Origin: Liolophura sinensis
Taxonomy: Eukaryota > Mollusca > Polyplacophora > Chitonida > Chitonidae
Assembly: GCF_032854445.1 (NCBI RefSeq)
Contig: NC_088301.1
Location: 3,286,001-3,350,000, forward strand
Reading direction: 5' to 3'
DNA: 64,000 nt
The notes beneath the pieces are model-generated. The model searched no databases and was not told where the DNA came from. It worked only from the letters and a program-made list of their open reading frames with translations. The translations under genes and the position numbers were made by a program. Positions 10,785-22,535 of the stretch are shown piece after piece (position 1 is the stretch's first letter; each line of letters begins with the position of its first letter).

Positions 10785-12610
10785 GGGTTGCACTAAAACA
10801 CAAAACTGTCTGGCGCAGGTGGGTCTGTAACACATCAACAGTGGAGGTACACCTGAACACAAAACAATCTCACCTGATTGAGTCTGCCTGTATTACATCA
10901 GCACTGGTGTTACACCTAAAGACAAGACTGTCTCGCCTGGCTGAGTCTGTCTGTAATACATTAGTACTGGTGTTACACCTAAAGACAAAACTGTCTGGCC
11001 TGGCTGAGTCTGTCTGTGATACACTAGCACTGGAGTTACACCTAAACACAAAACTGTCTGGCCTGGCTGAGCTTGTCTGTAATACATTAGTACTGGTGTT
11101 ACACCTAAACACAAAACTGTCTGGCCTGGCTGAGTCTGTCTTTAATGCACTAGCACTGGAGTTACACCTAAACCCAAAACAGTCCAGCCTGGTTGAGTCT
11201 GTCTGAAATACACTAGCACTGGAGTTACACCTAAACACAAAACTGTCTGGCCTGGCTGAGTCAGTCTGTAATACATTAGTACTGATGTTACACCTAAACA
11301 CAAAACTGTCGGGCCTGGCTGAGTCTGTCTGTAATACACTAGCACTGGAGTTACACCTAAACACAAAACAGTCTAGCCTGGTTGAGTCTGTCTGTAATAC
11401 ACTAGCACTGGAGTTACACCTAAACACAAAACTGTCTGCCCTGGCTGAATCTATCTGTAATAGATTAGCAGTAGAGTTGCACCTGAACTCAAAACATTCT
11501 AGCCTGGATGAGTCTGCCTGTAATACACTAGCACTGGAGTTACAGCTGAATACAAAACTGTCTGCCCTGGCTTAATCTATCTGTAATAGATTAGCAGTAG
11601 AGTTGCACCTGAACACAAAACAGTCTAGCCTGGGTGAGTCTGCCTGTAATACATCAGCACTAGAGTTACAGCTGAATACAAAGCAGTCTGGCCTGGGTGA
11701 GTCCCTCTGTAAAAAAAATCAGCAATGGAGTTATACTTGGATACTAAACAGTCTGGCCTGGGTGAGTCCCACAGTAATACAACAACAGTGGAGTTACACC
11801 TGAACACAAAACTGTCTGGCCTGGGTGAGTAATACATCAACAGTGGAGTTACACCTGAATACAAAGCAGTCTGACCTGTTTGAGTCCGCCTGTAATACAT
11901 CAACTGTGGATTTACACCTAAACACAAAACAGTCTGGCCTGGATGAGTCCGTCTGTAATACATGAGCTATGGAGTTACACCTGAACACAAACCCGCCTGG
12001 CCTTGGTGAGTCCGTCTGAGGTACATCAGCATTGGAGTTACACCTGAATACAAAGCAGTCTGGCCTGGTTGAGTCCGTCTGTAATACATCAGCTATGGAG
12101 TTACACCTTAACACAAATCCGCCTGGCCTTGGTGAGTCCGCCTTTAATACATCAGCTGTGGAGTTACACCTGAACACAAATCCGCCTTGCCTGGGTGAGT
12201 CCCTCTGTGATACATTAGCAATGGAGTCACACTTGGATACTAAACTGTCTGGCCTGGGTGAGTCCCACAGTAATACAACAACAGTGGAGTTACACCAGAA
12301 CACAAAACAGTCTGGCCTGGATGAGTAATACGTCAACAGTGGAGTTACACCTGAATACAAAGCACTCTGGCCTGGGTAAGTGCCTCTGTAATACATCAGC
12401 TGTGGAGTTACACCTGAACACAAATCCGCCTGGCCTTGGTGAGTCCCTCTGTGATACATCAGTATTGGAGTTACACCTGAACACAAAGCAGTCTGGTCTG
12501 AGTGAGTCCGTCTGAAATACATCATCTATGGAGTTACACCTTAACACAAAACCAGCTGGCCTAGGTGAGTCCCTATGTGATACATCACCAGTGCAGTTGC
12601 ACCAAGACAT
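10785..12610. repeat. 63-bp minisatellite in intron 4 of gene 1
   Basis: About 29 units of 63 bp, for example GGAGTTACACCTGAACACAA followed by AACAGTCTGGCCTGGGTGAG and TCCGTCTGTAATACATCAGC. Many units carry CTGG|GTGAGT, the consensus of a 5' splice site and the same sequence that follows exon 4 in the intact copies. The unit is 21 codons with few stops, so long frames appear on both strands. I do not call them genes. Confidence 0.9.
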
Positions 12611-13687
12611 GAAATAGATTTTAAACTGCTGTGTAAGCTTGAACATGTCACCCGGGTTTATTAACACTTAGGAGTACAACATCAACGTTGAAAACTTTAG
12701 TCTTAGATGTTGGAGTGTATATTGTATTTAATATTTGGGAACAATTGTCAATAGTTTGTGCATGGGCATTTACTAAAAAAAAATACACGTGGAACGTTTT
12801 TATTTATTTTTTTTTTTATTTTTTCCTTTATATGTTCTAAGATATAAAAGGAGAAGAGATCAGTCCAGAAATTTAGTAGCTTGATGTTAGAACAACTCTG
12901 TTGGGGAAGAGTCCCATTTACATTGGGGTGGGGTTTGGTTCTGAGTTCATATATGATGTGGAGTCCAAAATATAATGCCTGTTAGTGGAAATTACATGGA
13001 TACCAGTAAAGGGTCATAAAGAGACATAAAATATATCTAAATACGATTTTTTTTTATCTGAATTTTTTGGTATATCTTTCTTTTACTAAAAGGGAGTCAT
13101 AATGATTTGTGACTGACTGGTATAAGATATAGGGAAGTCAAAGCTGTGTTTACCCCAAGCTGAATTTTTACGTATCGATATGATCAATTTACTTAAGTGT
13201 GACAAAAGCTGCAGTATTTATCCCTGGACACCTCATCTTAGGGTCGATTATTTATCTCTTTTAAGCCAATGTCTTTATTTTCGAATTTCTTGTCATGTTG
13301 CCTTTGATGCTAAACTCTTACTGCAAGGTCGTAATAAGAGGCTTATGAGTGCAAACTCATCCGATCTTAACAATGTCCACAAATAAGGACTTCCGGTGGT
13401 TTAACATAAGACATTAAAGCCTCCTCCTGTATGTGAAATCTGGGCCGACAAATACCTTTTCATATGTACGTTTTACCTATTTTTTAAACTCTCATTTTTT
13501 AAAACTTATTTTTCTTATATTTACTGTAAGAGATTGTATTTCACAAAACGGCATTGAACCTGGGCACGACACGAACCACCCGGGGTTCCCGTAAAATGTT
13601 ATTTTTGTCGGTTAAATGGAAAAGAACTATTTGCATATCACGTTGTGTGTACAAAATCGTCGTGTAATTTTATTTGTTTATTTTTAG
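12611..13687. other. Intron 4 of gene 1, unique 3' part
   Basis: AT-rich intron sequence ending in TTATTTTTAG. It is nearly the same as 19110-20192 and 58820-59870. The small open frame at 13180-13386 is not supported as coding. Confidence 0.5.
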
Positions 13688-13753
13688 CGGGTGCGGTCTA
13701 TACTCGCTGGGGACGGACAGAATGTCCAAGCTACTCTACCACTTTGTACCAAG
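13688..13753 (+). CDS. Gene 1 exon 5: start of the C-terminal domain
   Basis: 66 nt (CG + 21 codons + G) encode AGAVYTRWGRTECPSYSTTL-YQ when joined to the last base of exon 4. The VYTRWGRTxCP motif followed by an exon starting GLMAGSHYQHKGSG is the hallmark by which I recognise the spongin-type short-chain collagen domain. The donor is CAAG|GTACGT. Confidence 0.8.
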
Positions 13754-14591
13754 GTACGTAGATATCTCGATTAAACTCTCTGACTAAACAAAGTAATGTA
13801 GCAATCATAACCAACTAAACCGTCTCGTACGCAGACCTAAATTTTAAATATATGTACGTGCGTACATATGGATACCCCCACCCAAACTAGTACAGGCAAC
13901 ATTTTCACTAATTATCGGCAAAAAGGGTATATCTAAAGTGATATTAAAATGAAATTGATTATTGTCCGTGATGTCTGAATAGAGTATCTTTGAGTCATAA
14001 AGGACCCCTTACAACTAGATAGAAAATCCTCCCACTTCGGTGCAGCAGAGTGGGGGGAATTTTTTTCATGCAAAAAAACACACAAAATTTGCTGTAATAT
14101 GAAATACAATTACTAAAGAACATCTGTGTGAAAAATTGGAGTAGTGCTATTTATACTTTTGTTTTATCAAATAAGAAAGGCAGATTTTGATATTTGAAGG
14201 CGTTTTGATGCGAGATTTCCCTTCATAATTAAAATACAATTATGTGAACCAAACAGTTTCCATATATTTGGTGTCTAGTTATGGAGTAGTAAGCTATTAT
14301 CAACGAAGTATAGTTTTGGTTCACGCAATCATATTTCTTCAGTCGAAAATAAAAAGAAATACTTTAGAAGTTCAGAGGAACTCCACACTCACCAAAATAC
14401 ATGTGTTTGATGCCTTCTAACGCATTTTCCACGTTGGTTCAGTGGTGACATGCGTACCTTAAAACCGTTGTGTGGAACAGGATAACGAGTTTGATTCCTA
14501 TATTTGCATATTTGTTTTAGTGCTCAGCAATGTGAGGTAAGGAAGTGGGGGGAGGGGGCAGATTAATTAGAATCACACTAAATTTGTTTGT
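13754..14591. other. Intron 5 of gene 1, 5' part
   Basis: AT-rich. At about 14430-14505 it has TGGTTCAGTGGTGACATGCG and, about 55 bp on, GAGTTTGATTCC. Together they resemble the A and B boxes of a tRNA-derived SINE head. The same sequence occurs in introns 5 of genes 2 and 4. No other element is seen. Confidence 0.4.
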
Positions 14592-15000
14592 TATATATTA
14601 TATTAATTATATTATATTAATTATATTATATTATATTATATTATATTATATTATATTATATTATATTATATTATATTATATTATATTATATTATATTATA
14701 TTATATTATATTATATTATATTATATTATATTATATTATATTATATTATATTATATTATATTATATTATATTATATTATATTATATTATATTATATTATA
14801 TTATATTATATTATATTATATTATATTATATTATATTATATTATATTATATTATATTATATTATATTATATTATATTATATTATATTATATTATATTATA
14901 TTATATTATATTATATTATATTATATTATATTATATTATATTATATTATATTATATTATATTATATTATATTATATTATATTATATTATTTTATATATAA
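14592..15000. repeat. (TATTA)n pentanucleotide array in intron 5 of gene 1
   Basis: About 80 copies of the 5-bp unit. The open frames of alternating Tyr/Ile/Leu here are a by-product of the repeat. The array is also present in genes 2 and 4 but absent from gene 3. Confidence 0.95.
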
Positions 15001-15479
15001 ATTGTCAAGCTATAAGTTAATCAGTTTAAGAATATTATTGTCAGTCTATACAGATTATATACAGGATTCTTTCAATAAAAATTCAACGCTATTTATTTCA
15101 GCTTACAGCTTATCGTACAATTACACTGAGAAAGGGGCACCTGTTTATTAGTCAAGCTTCGTAATAAATCTCCATTAAAGACACAGTCATATATTCACGG
15201 TATAAGTCGTAAGACAAAACTCCTTTTACATATCAAGACAGCACAGAAAAAGATATTATCCAGTGCTTTTAAACACATACAGTTAGCTGATCGTTAACAA
15301 CGAATGTCTTAGTATATTTTATCGTTTATACCTTTTACATAACAACTTTAACCGCATATCGGGGAAGTCCTTGCATCATTTCTCAAACGATCTGTCGCTG
15401 TGAGGAGGTTGGCAATCCACCTGAGCAGCAGAGGGACAATTTCCCATCCTGTTACAAGGAGTCCTTTTTATTATTACAG
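15001..15479. other. Intron 5 of gene 1, 3' part
   Basis: Unique AT-rich sequence ending in the acceptor TTATTATTACAG. No feature beyond the splice acceptor is seen. Confidence 0.5.
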
Positions 15480-15973
15480 GTTTGATGGCCGGGTCACATT
15501 ACCAGCACAAGGGTAGCGGTGGCAACCATTTGTGCCTTCCTCTAAATCCTCAGTGGAACAAGACTTTTGGCGGACACAAGTCTGAACCTTACCTGTATGG
15601 ATCTGAGTTTGAACTTTACAACACCAATCCCGTCTTCCACCAGACGAACTCGGGCGGGGATTTCTTCCACCAAAGGGACATCCAGTGTGCCGTCTGTTAC
15701 ACACCCGGCAGACCGAGTCACGTGATGATCCCAGCCCGCCTAGAGTGTCCAATCGGATGGACCGTGGAGTATCTGGGGTTTCTCATGGCCGCACATTATT
15801 CTCACCGGAGGTCTGAGTACGTGTGCGTGGATCAGGACCCAGATACTCACCCCGGCACCGCTAAAAACGTCAACAGCAATCTGCTGTATATTGTAGAGGA
15901 TGTGTGTGGCCCACTGCCGTGTCCAAACTATGTTGACGGTTATGAAGTTACCTGTGTTGTTTGCACAAAATAA
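15480..15973 (+). CDS. Gene 1 exon 6: spongin-type C-terminal domain
   Basis: 494 nt, intact, ending TAA at 15971-15973. After the shared first codon (G) it reads LMAGSHYQHKGSGGNHLCL and ends GYEVTCVVCTK. It has nine cysteines, with pairs QCAVC, CGPLPC and TCVVC suited to disulphides in an extracellular domain. In known short-chain collagens and collagen IV the related domain drives chain association. That role here is inferred. It differs from genes 2 and 4 in the LYNTNPVFHQTNSGGDFFHQ region, which is closer to gene 3. Confidence 0.85.
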
Positions 15974-15989
15974 ATCGAAATTTTCGAAC

Positions 15990-15995
15990 AATAAA
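15990..15995 (+). promoter_or_regulatory. Polyadenylation signal AATAAA of gene 1
   Basis: AATAAA, 17 nt after the stop codon. Confidence 0.5.
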
Positions 15996-17017
15996 CTATC
16001 ACATATTTGCAATTTCGGTCAACATCTGTACGCATTTAATATCTTTATTTCAAGAGGTGTTTTAGGCCGTAGTCAGAAATCCTTCTCATATACGATGTCG
16101 ACCAGCGACAGCAGTTTAACCAATCGGCGAAAGATGCCCACGCCTCTAAGAAAACAAACCCATGTGCATTTTGCTCATTAACTTCCATGTACTGGTACGA
16201 TAGCGTGGTAAAACTAGAGTAGTGGCCATTGTCCCGACACTGTTATCACGTTGGTGATGGTGTTGTATATAAGGCCCATGTTCCACAGCATTGTTGACAT
16301 TTATTAGAACAATTCCACTGTATTCACGCCATATGTTAGAAAAGTGGGTCATTTGGTACAGAATTCAATGTAAAAATGAATAATTCAAATGCCTCCATAA
16401 CAAACAAATTCAAGTATAACACATATAGCAATTACTGGAAACAAAAACGTACGTAATAGATACATGTGTGTTGACGTTTACTCACTGGTTTTAAGTTCTA
16501 AATTAGAGAGTTGGTAATAAATTCTGCTTTTTTGTGGTATGCACTATAGGCCAGTTTTCGAAAATTAGCTAAGCGGATAAATACCACAATGGTCCGAAGT
16601 CTATAGCACCAAATTGTATAAGAAGATAGATATCTAGCCACTCTGAACTTTATGTATCTCAGATTCCAAAAATGTGATTACTTTTTTTCCACTTGAGCAT
16701 ATTTTGTGTCTTTTTGAAAAAAGTTTTCTTAAAAAGAATAATCAGAATTGTGAATTAAATACAGAGGAAAACAGGTCAGATACAGATCTGCAATTTTATT
16801 GATTAGGGAGACTATTGCCTGCGGCTGGAAAAAAGTAGAATAATGTATAAATGCTCCTGTAAAGTACCACAAACCTCTGCTTATTTATAAATTAACAGCA
16901 GCAAAGGCATTCCCAAATAGATCATGTCCTTAAAAATTCTATAATTCCTTAATATAATTATTCGTTAAGAGATAGTAATTTTAAAGCAATTATGAAGACA
17001 AATTAAAACTAAATTTA
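15996..17017. other. Intergenic flank, beta type, 5' part
   Basis: Spacer related to 225-1214 but closest to 22542-23568 and 61999-63027. It carries no supported gene. The open frame at 15900-16181 reads through the stop region in another frame and is not a gene. Confidence 0.5.
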
Positions 17018-17284
17018 TTTATTTGATTTATTTGATTGATGTTTTACGCCGTACTCAAGAGTATTACACTTATACGACGGCGGCCAGCATTATGTTGGTT
17101 GGAAATCGGGCAGAGCCCGGGGGAAACCTACGACAATCCGCAGGCTCCTGGCAAACCTTCCCACTTACGGCTGGACAGGAAGCCAGCATGAGCTGGACTT
17201 GAACTCACAGCGACCGCATTGGTGAGAGGCTCCTGGGTCATTGCGCTGCGCTAGAGCGCTAACCAGCTCAGCCACGGAGGCCCC
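17018..17284 (-). mobile_element. tRNA-derived SINE after gene 1
   Basis: About 267 bp on the minus strand. The tRNA-like head is at the right end and the A/T-rich tail at the left. It is flanked by 13-bp target duplications AAAACTAAATTTA (17005-17017 and 17285-17297). The same insertion at the same target occurs at 23569-23833 and 63028-63294, while 1202-1214 and the matching site near 38941 are empty. Confidence 0.85.
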
Positions 17285-17297
17285 AAAACTAAATTTA

Positions 17298-17849
17298 GCT
17301 TTCAAGTGTACAATAACAACTTACAATGTGGCATGCAGCGTAAACTACATTTTCTGACCTACTTAAGAGAAAGAAATTGTAGAAACAACCGCAAATAAAT
17401 ATGACATATGTCTACACGTATTTACGTGCTTTTCCTTTCTCGTAGCGTAATAATAAGAATCAGGGGCAAAGGAAGTGTGAGCCGTGGTACATGTAGGTAA
17501 CCTTTTAGTAACCGGTTAGTTTACTATTAATTTACCGCGTATCAGCCACCCGTACCTCCTCTCCCACCCCCACCCCCACCTCCCCACAGAAACTGATTAA
17601 TCGGCAAAAGAAATTCTATTTATTTGATTTGTACTTTCGCCCTTCTCAGGAATAAGGCCATTGTTGAAACATGTTAAAATATTAGGCTGCGTAATTTTCA
17701 ATACAATTTCCCCAGACAACACGAGCTTTTATGCAATACAGTGAACGGATTAAATAGAGTAACTATAAAACCGGTCAACTGGAAACTTAAATTTTCGAAT
17801 CGAAGAAGTGACTTTGCCACAAGTCCCCAGTACAACTAAAGAATAGCAG
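17298..17849. other. Beta flank remnant ending in a deletion junction
   Basis: This matches 23847-24390 until the first 88-bp repeat unit. Within ACTAAAGAATAGCAG the sequence then jumps directly into the middle of exon 4 at about 17849/17850. Everything normally between, including both first-exon cassettes and exon 3, is missing. Confidence 0.7.
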
Positions 17850-17964
17850 ATCGCCGAGGGGGTCAAGCTTACACGCCCTGTAAAGTATAACGGGGACATG
17901 ACAGGAGAGGGAAGGGCTCGTTCTGGCTCCTCCTCTAGAGAAAACACACAACAGACAGACCTAG
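17850..17964 (+). pseudogene. Gene 2 exon 4 remnant
   Basis: The frame reads IAEGVKLTRPVKYNGDMTGE and continues to ENTQQTDL, ending at a normal donor AG|GTGAGT (17965). The first 25 codons of the exon are gone. Confidence 0.8.
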
Positions 17965-18074
17965 GTGAGTCCGTGTGTAAATTCATCAACAGTGGGGTTG
18001 CACTAAAACACAAAACTGTCGAAAACACACAACTATTTAAAGCACTAAAGCACAAAACTTTCTGGCGCAGGTGG

Positions 18075-19115
18075 GTCTGTCTGTAACACATCAACAGTGG
18101 GGTTACACCTGAACACAAAATTGTCTGGCCTGGGCGAGTGTGTGTTTAGTACATCAGCAGTAAAGTTATATCTGAACATAAAAACAGTCTGGCTCGGCTA
18201 AGTCGGCATATACTACATCAACGGTGATGTTCCACCAAAACAAAACAAAAACAAAAAAAAAATGTGAGTCTGTCTGTAACACAACAACAGTGGAGGTACA
18301 CCTGAACACAAAACAATCTCACCTGATTAAGTCTGCCTGTATTACATCAGCACTGGAGTTACACCTAAAGACAAGACTGTCTGGCCTGACTGAGCCTGTC
18401 TGTAATACACTAGCACTGGAGTTACACCTAAAGACAAAACTGTCTGCCCTGGCTGAGTCTGTCTGTAATACAATAGCAGTAGAGTTGCACCTGAACACAA
18501 AACAGTCTAGCCTGGGTGAGTCTACCTGTAATACATGAGAAGTGGAATTACACCTGAATACAAAACTGTCTGGCCTGGGTGAGTGCGCCTGTAATACATT
18601 AGCAGTAGAGTTGCACCTGAGAACACAACAGTCTGGCCTGGTTGAGACTGCCTGTAATACATCAGCACTAGAGTTACACCTAAATACAAAACAGTCTGGT
18701 CTAGTGAGTTTGCCTGTAATACATTAGGAGTAGAGTTGCACCTGAACACAAAACAGTCTCTCCTAGGTGAGTCCCACAGTAATACATGAGAAGTTGAGCT
18801 ACACCTGAATACAAAACTGTCTGGCCTGGGAGGGTCCCTCTGTAATACATCAGCACTGGAATTACACTTGGATACTAAACAGTCTGGCCTGGGTAAGTGC
18901 CTCTGTAATACATCAACAGTGGAGTTACACCTGAACACAAAACAGTCTGGCCTGGGTGAGTAATACGTCAACAGTGGAGTTACACCTAAATACAAGGCAG
19001 TCTGGGCTGGATGAGTCCGCCTGTAATACATCCGCATTGGAGTTACACCTGAACACAAAACCACCTGGCCTTGGTGAGTCCCTCTGTGATACATCAACAG
19101 TGGAGTTCCACCAAG
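18075..19115. repeat. 63-bp minisatellite in intron 4 of gene 2
   Basis: About 16 units of the intron-4 repeat. Several units keep GGGTGAGT. It includes a short non-repeat A-rich piece at about 18235-18262. Confidence 0.9.
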
Positions 19116-20192
19116 ACTTGAAATAGATCTTAAACTGCTGTGTAAGCTCGAACATGTCACCCGGGCTTGTTAACACTTAGGAGTACAACATCAACGGAGA
19201 AAACTTTAGTCTTAGATGTTGGAGTGTATATTGTATTTAATATTTCGGAAAAATTGTCAATAGTTTGTGCATGGACATTTACTACAGAAATTGCAACACA
19301 TGGAACGTTTTTATTTATTTTATTTATTTCTTCCTTTATGTGTTCTAAGATATAAAAGGAGAAGAGATCAGTCCAGAAATTTAGTAGCTTGATGTCAGAA
19401 CAACTCTGTTGGGGGAAGAGTCCGATTTAGATCGGGGTGGGGTTTGGTTCTGAGTTCATATATGATGTGGAGTCCAAAATATAATGACTGTTAGTGGAAA
19501 TTACATGGATACCAGTAAAGGGTCATAAAGAGACATAAAATATATCTAAATACGATTTTTTTTATCTGAATTTTTTGGTATATCTTTCTTTTACTAAAAG
19601 GGAGTCACAATGATTTGTGACTGACTGGTATAAGATACAGTGAAGTCAAAGCTGTGTTTACCCCAAGCTGAATTTTTACGTATCGATATGATCAATTTAC
19701 TTAAGTGTGACAAAGGCTGCAGTATTTATCCCTGGACACCTCATCTTAGGGTCGATTATTTATCTCTTTTAAGCCAATGTCTTTATTTTCGAATTTCTTG
19801 TCATGTTGCCTTTGATGCTAAACTCTTACTGCAAGGTCGTAATAAGAGGCTTATGAGTGCAAACTCATCCGATCTTAATGTCCACAAATAAGTACCTCCG
19901 GTGGTTTAACATAAGACAATAAAGCCTCCTCCTTTATTTGAAATCTGGGCCGACAAATACCTTTTCATATGTACGTTTTACCTATTTTTTAAACTCTCAT
20001 TTTTTAAAACTTATTTTTCTTATATTTACTGTAAGAGATTGTATTTCACAAAACGGCATTGAACCTGGGCACGACACGAACCACCCGGGGTTCCTGTAAA
20101 ATGTTATATTTGTCGGTTAAATGGAAAAGAACTATTTGCATACCACGTTGTGTGTACAAAATCGTCGTGTAATTTTATTTGTTTATTTTTAG
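19116..20192. other. Intron 4 of gene 2, unique 3' part
   Basis: Near-identical to the matching part of gene 1. No separate gene. Confidence 0.5.
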
Positions 20193-20258
20193 CGGGTGCG
20201 GTCTATACTCGCTGGGGACGGACAGAATGTCCAAGCTACTCTACCACTTTGTACCAAG
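20193..20258 (+). pseudogene. Gene 2 exon 5
   Basis: 66 nt, frame intact (AGAVYTRWGRTECPSYSTTL), donor CAAG|GTACGT. Confidence 0.8.
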
Positions 20259-21106
20259 GTACGTAGATATCTCGATTAAACTCTCTGACTAAACAAAGTA
20301 ATGTAGCAATCATAACCAACTAAACCGTCTCGTACGCAGACCTAAATTTTAGATATATGTACGTACGTACATATGGATACCCCCACCCCAAACTAGTCCT
20401 GGCAACATTTTCACTAATTATAGGCAAAAGGGTATATCTAAAGGGATATTAAAATGAAATTGACTATTGTCCGTGATGTCTGAATAGTGTATCTTTGAGT
20501 CATAAAGGACCTCTTACAACTAGATAGAAAATCCTCCCACTTCGGTGCAGCAGAGTGGGGGGAATTTTTTTCATGCAAAAAAAACACACAAAACCTACTG
20601 TAATATGAAATAGAATTACTAAAGAACATTTGTGTAAAAAATTGGAGTAGTGCTATTTATACTTTTGTTTTATCAAATAAGAAAGACAGATTTTGATATT
20701 TGAAGGCGTTTTGATGCGAGATTTCCCTTCATAATTAAAATACAATTATGTGAACCAAACAGTTTCCATATATTTGGTGTCTAGTTATGGAGTAGTAAGC
20801 TATTATCAACGAAGTATAGTTTTGGTTCACGCAATCATATTTTCGTCAGTCGAAAATAAAAATAAATACTTTAGAAGTTCAGAGGAACTCCACACTCACC
20901 AAAATACATGTGTTTGATGCCTTCTAACGCATTGTCCACGTTGGTTCAGTGGTGAAATGCGTACTTTAAAACTGCTGTGTGGAACAGGATAACGAGTTTG
21001 ATTCCTATATTTGCATATTTGTTTTAGTGCTCAGCAATGTGAGGTACCGGAGGTGGGGGGCAGATTAATTAGAATCACACAAAATTTGTTTGTTATATAT
21101 TTCTTT
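20259..21106. other. Intron 5 of gene 2, 5' part
   Basis: Same composition as in gene 1, including the tRNA-like TTGGTTCAGTGGTG remnant at about 20940. No supported exon. Confidence 0.45.
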
Positions 21107-21545
21107 TATATATTATATTATATTATATTATATTATATTATATTATATTATATTATATTATATTATATTATATTATATTATATTATATTATATTATATTA
21201 TATTATATTATATTATATTATATTATATTATATTATATTATATTATATTATATTATATTATATTATATTATATTATATTATATTATATTATATTATATTA
21301 TATTATATTATATTATATTATATTATATTATATTATATTATATTATATTATATTATATTATATTATATTATATTATATTATATTATATTATATTATATTA
21401 TATTATATTATATTATATTATATTATATTATATTATATTATATTATATTATATTATATTATATTATATTATATTATATTATGTATTAATATATGTATAAT
21501 ATATTATATTATATTATATTATATTATATTATATATTATATATAA
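21107..21545. repeat. (TATTA)n pentanucleotide array in intron 5 of gene 2
   Basis: The longest of the three arrays, with a slightly irregular end (TGTATTAATATATGTATAA at about 21481). Open frames in it are artefacts. Confidence 0.95.
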
Positions 21546-22026
21546 ATTGTCAAGCTATAAGTTAATCAGTTTAAAAATATTATTGTCAGTCTATACAGAT
21601 TATATACAGGATTCTTTCAATAAAAATTCAACGCTATTTATTTCAGCTTACAGCATATCGTACAAGTACACTGAGAAAGGGGGCGCCTGTTTATTAGTCA
21701 AGCTTCGTAATAAATGTCCATTAAAGACACAGTCATATATTCACGGTATAAGTCGTAAGACAAAACTCCTTTTACATATCAAGACAGCACAGAAAAGGAT
21801 ATTATCCAGTGCATTTAACCGCATACAGTTAGCTGATCGTTAACAACGAATGTCTTAGTATATTTTATCGTTTATACCTTTTACATATCAACTTTAACCG
21901 CATATCCGTGGAAGTCCTTGCATCATTTCTCAAACGATCTGTCGCTGTGAGGAGGTTGGCAATCCACCTGAGCAGCAGAGGGACAATTTCCCATCCTTTT
22001 ACATGGAGTCCTTTTTATTATTACAG

Positions 22027-22519
22027 GTTTGATGGCCGGGTCACATTACCAGCACAAGGGTAGCGTGGCAACCATTTGTGTCTTCCTCTAAATCCTCAGT
22101 GGAACAAGACTTTTGGCGGACACCAATCTAAAGCTTACCTGTATGGATCTGAGTTTGAGCTTTACGACAGCAATCCCGTCTTCCACCAGAGTAACTCGGG
22201 TGGCGCTTTCTTCCACAACAGGGACATCCAGTGTGCCGTCTGTTACACACCGGGCAGACCGAGTCACGTGATGATCCCAGCCCGCCTAGAGTGTCCAATC
22301 GGATGGACCGTGGAGTATCTGGGGTTTCTCATGGCCGCACATTATACTCACCGAAAGTCTGAGTACGTGTGCGTGGATCAGGACCCAGACGCTCACCCCG
22401 GCACCGCTAAAAACGTCAACGGCAATCTGCTGTATATTGTAGAGGCTGTGTGTGGCCCACTGCCGTGTCCAAACTATGTCGACGGTTATGAAGTTACCTG
22501 TGTTGTTTGCACAAAATAA
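22027..22519 (+). pseudogene. Gene 2 exon 6, frameshifted
   Basis: 493 nt. One G is missing in GGTAGCGTGGC (22060-22070) compared with GGTAGCGGTGGC in the other copies. Downstream the domain is otherwise complete to TAA at 22517-22519, with QSKAYLYGSEFELYDSNPVF and DPDAHPGT shared with gene 4. Confidence 0.8.
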
Positions 22520-22535
22520 GTCGAAATTTTTGAAC

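Larger units (their letters stand above)
5821..15973 (+). pseudogene. Gene 1: spongin-type short-chain collagen, damaged
   Basis: The model joins exon 1 (5821-5922), exon 2 (6066-6111), exon 3 (9769-9879), exon 4 (10564-10753), exon 5 (13688-13753) and exon 6 (15480-15973), all on matching phases. The product would be a secreted trimeric short-chain collagen: signal peptide, Cys knot, ten Gly-X-Y triplets, charged linker and a Cys-rich C-terminal domain. Three lesions are visible. The original exon 1 ATG is lost in an 11-bp deletion, although an upstream ATG is in frame. One extra C at 9801-9802 shifts the collagen frame. The exon 4 donor reads AT instead of GT. Exons 5 and 6 are intact. It is probably a pseudogene, or a gene misassembled at single bases. 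Confidence 0.65.
17850..22519 (+). pseudogene. Gene 2: 5'-truncated short-chain collagen pseudogene
   Basis: Only the last 115 nt of exon 4 (17850-17964), exon 5 (20193-20258) and exon 6 (22027-22519) remain. There is no promoter cassette, signal exon or collagen exon, and the break is a clean junction to the upstream 88-bp repeat. Exon 6 also lacks one G near 22064, so the frame ends soon after AGSHYQHKGS. With the start missing and the frame broken, I consider it a pseudogene produced by unequal recombination in the array. Its exon 6 is otherwise closest to gene 4. Confidence 0.85.

Noticed and set aside
14545..15000. Open frames of about 150 codons made of Tyr, Ile and Leu
   Set aside because: Pure translation of the TATTA pentamer. 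The same happens at 21011-21499 and 60764-61001.
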